A stretch of DNA of 14,360 nt from the NCBI GenBank assembly GCA_021800315.1, contig JAJYZD010000073.1:1-14360 (forward strand), written 5' to 3'. Below, piece by piece: positions 13,291 through 14,360 of this stretch. Under the pieces are notes generated by a model, which saw nothing but the letters and a program-made list of their open reading frames with translations, did not search any database and was not told where the DNA came from. The DNA is from Bacillota bacterium. GTDB lineage: Bacteria > Bacillota > Desulfotomaculia > Desulfotomaculales > JAJYZD01. The first letter of the stretch is position 1. Each line of letters starts with the position of its first letter. Both the position numbers and the translations under genes were made by a program.

Positions 13291-13473
13291 CCAGATAAAT
13301 GGAAGACGCTTTTTCACAAGATCGAATTGCCGTGTGAGCAGCCGGGGAAAATAGCGACATTCCATCGATATGGCTGATTCATGCTGGTTAGGGATGTAGT
13401 CCTTCTCATCGCTCACCGTAGCTACCCGTAACGCGGGTGGACACGCACCATGTAAATGTAGTACACTCTTATC
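13291..13473. other. Upstream region of the DUF4338 gene
   Basis: No gene is seen. Near its right end are a hairpin ACCCG-TAACG-CGGGT (13424-13438) and a promoter-like pair, TGGACA (13438-13443) and TACACT (13462-13467), with an 18-base spacer. Confidence 0.4.
13438..13467 (+). promoter_or_regulatory. Promoter of the DUF4338 gene, predicting a leaderless message
   Basis: TGGACA (-35) and TACACT (-10) are 18 bases apart. The start codon ATG at 13474 lies 6 bases past the -10, so transcription would begin at or next to it. No Shine-Dalgarno sequence precedes the ATG. Both facts agree with leaderless translation, though a weak chance promoter is possible. Confidence 0.4.
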
Positions 13474-14292
13474 ATGGGCAATTTATCTTTCTGCGGGAAA
13501 CATTATTGTGGTCGGGCTTTCGGCGAGGCTGATCTGCAGCTCATCCGGCAGGTCATTGCTCAACCGGAAGTGTATCCGACCCGGGCGGCCATCGCCCGGG
13601 CGGTTTGCATTGAACTGGCTTGGCTTCGCCCCGACGGCAGGCTCAAGGATATGTCCGCCAAAGTTGCCCTTTTGCGCATGCATCAGGACGGAATAATCAC
13701 TCTCCCGCCGCCAAGGGATACTGGTGGTAACAGCCAAGGCCAGCGTCGGCCGAAGCTCACTGCCGCCTCCGACCCGGGGCCCGTCGTGATGGGTACTCGC
13801 GCTGATTTGGGTCTGCTGTCTTTATCCAGGGTGGCGAACCGACAGGAATCTAGGCTCTGGAATGAGTTCATCGAGCGATATCACTATTTGGGATACAGTC
13901 CCCTGCCCGGCGCCCAGATCCGCTACTTTGTCAAGGGTAACGACCAACTCGTGGGAGCTTTGGGCGTGGGGGCATCGGCCTGGACAGTGGGATCGCGTGA
14001 CCGGTTTATCGGCTGGACATCTGCTGAACGAAAGGCCCATCTGCATCTTGTTGTTAATAATGCACGTTTTTTGCTCTTCCCATGGATCAGGGTAAAAAAT
14101 CTGGCGTCCAGTGCTTTGAGTTTGCTGGTCCGCCAAGTAAGAGCGGATTGGAAGAACCTATATGGATTTGAACCGGTTCTTGTGGAATCTTTCATAGATT
14201 CGGGACGGTTTACCGGAACCTGCTACCATGCATCGTATGCGTTGTTCCTGAACAATCCACGTAGTAATACGTGGCAAAATCAGGCGGTCTAA
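13474..14292 (+). CDS. DUF4338 (DruA-like) protein, C-terminus lost
   Basis: DUF4338 is the domain of DruA from Druantia anti-phage systems; the biochemical role of lone copies is not known to me. Family features are HYCGRAF at the N-terminus, RPDGRLKDMSAKVALLRM (about residues 52-69), LPPP, then NEFIERYHYLGYSPLPGAQIRY, GALGVGASAW, R-RFIGW, NNARFLLFPWIRVKNLASS and the FIDSGRFTGTCYHAS block ending at Ser254. In the family this is followed by a conserved NW..G.T.GRG-type stretch. Here residues 255-272 are unrelated and a stop falls at 14290. The loss coincides with a GTATGCG sequence and a run of hairpins, suggesting an inserted group II intron. No other Druantia gene is in the window. Confidence 0.75.
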   Translation: MGNLSFCGKHYCGRAFGEADLQLIRQVIAQPEVYPTRAAIARAVCIELAWLRPDGRLKDMSAKVALLRMHQDGIITLPPPRDTGGNSQGQRRPKLTAASDPGPVVMGTRADLGLLSLSRVANRQESRLWNEFIERYHYLGYSPLPGAQIRYFVKGNDQLVGALGVGASAWTVGSRDRFIGWTSAERKAHLHLVVNNARFLLFPWIRVKNLASSALSLLVRQVRADWKNLYGFEPVLVESFIDSGRFTGTCYHASYALFLNNPRSNTWQNQAV

Positions 14293-14360
14293 CAAAAGGA
14301 GGTGAACGAGACCGAACTCTGTGTCTGAGTTGACAGGAGAGTAACCTGTCCGGATCGAAG
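14235..14360 (+). mobile_element. Probable 5' end of a group II intron (runs past window)
   Basis: Beginning with GTATGCG at 14235, five hairpins follow in about 110 bases: TTGTT/AACAA (14242-14255), CCACGTA-GTAA-TACGTGG (14257-14274, GNRA tetraloop), CGGTCT/AGACCG (14285-14290 with 14309-14314), AACTC/GAGTT (14315-14331) and GACAGG/CCTGTC (14332-14350). They interrupt a conserved block of the DUF4338 protein. A dense 5' domain I fold with a GNRA loop and a GT-G start are group II intron hallmarks. The maturase and domains V/VI would lie to the right, outside the window. Confidence 0.5.

Noticed and set aside
13474..14292. A complete Druantia defence system
   Set aside because: Only a DUF4338 gene is visible; no helicase (DruE) or other Druantia gene occurs in the window and the gene is itself interrupted.

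Overview
The window reads as a chromosomal segment of a GC-rich Firmicute, most likely a spore-forming clostridium of the Desulfotomaculum/Pelotomaculum type. This is inferred from the gene order rpsB-tsf-pyrH-frr-uppS-cdsA-dxr-rseP-ispG, a YtvI-type membrane protein, strong G-rich ribosome binding sites and frequent TTG starts. No species can be named from sequence alone.

Region 1 (1-1023): the 3' part of a family III acyl-CoA transferase/racemase gene, closed by an 11-bp perfect hairpin. Region 2 (1040-4300): a sigma-A-like promoter and a short leader precede rpsB (ribosomal protein S2). An attenuator-like hairpin and a second promoter precede tsf (EF-Ts). Then come pyrH (UMP kinase), frr (ribosome recycling factor, overlapping pyrH) and a small unknown gene. 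Region 3 (4300-11936): after a hairpin-rich gap with its own promoter comes an envelope and isoprenoid block. It holds uppS (undecaprenyl-PP synthase), cdsA (CDP-diacylglycerol synthase), a YtvI/AI-2E-family membrane protein, dxr, rseP (site-2 protease), ispG and a diacylglycerol glycosyltransferase-like gene overlapping ispG. dxr and ispG are two steps of the MEP pathway that feeds UppS. cdsA and the glycosyltransferase act on membrane lipid precursors.

Region 4 (about 11940-14360) is accessory DNA. It holds an apparently intact IS200-type Y1 (HUH) transposase gene with hairpin-rich flanks, an AT-rich stretch and the first quarter of an IS91-type transposase. That fragment is joined to what looks like a scrap of a DUF169 gene. 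Last is a DUF4338 (DruA-like) gene whose reading frame leaves the family consensus at about 14235 and runs into a dense run of hairpins. I read this as the 5' end of a group II intron inserted in the DUF4338 gene and continuing past the window edge.

The most unusual points are the suspected intron in the DUF4338 gene, the transposase/DUF169 junction, an IS-end-like sequence just upstream of ispG, and an active-site His-to-Asn change in Dxr. No rRNA, tRNA or CRISPR array was seen.
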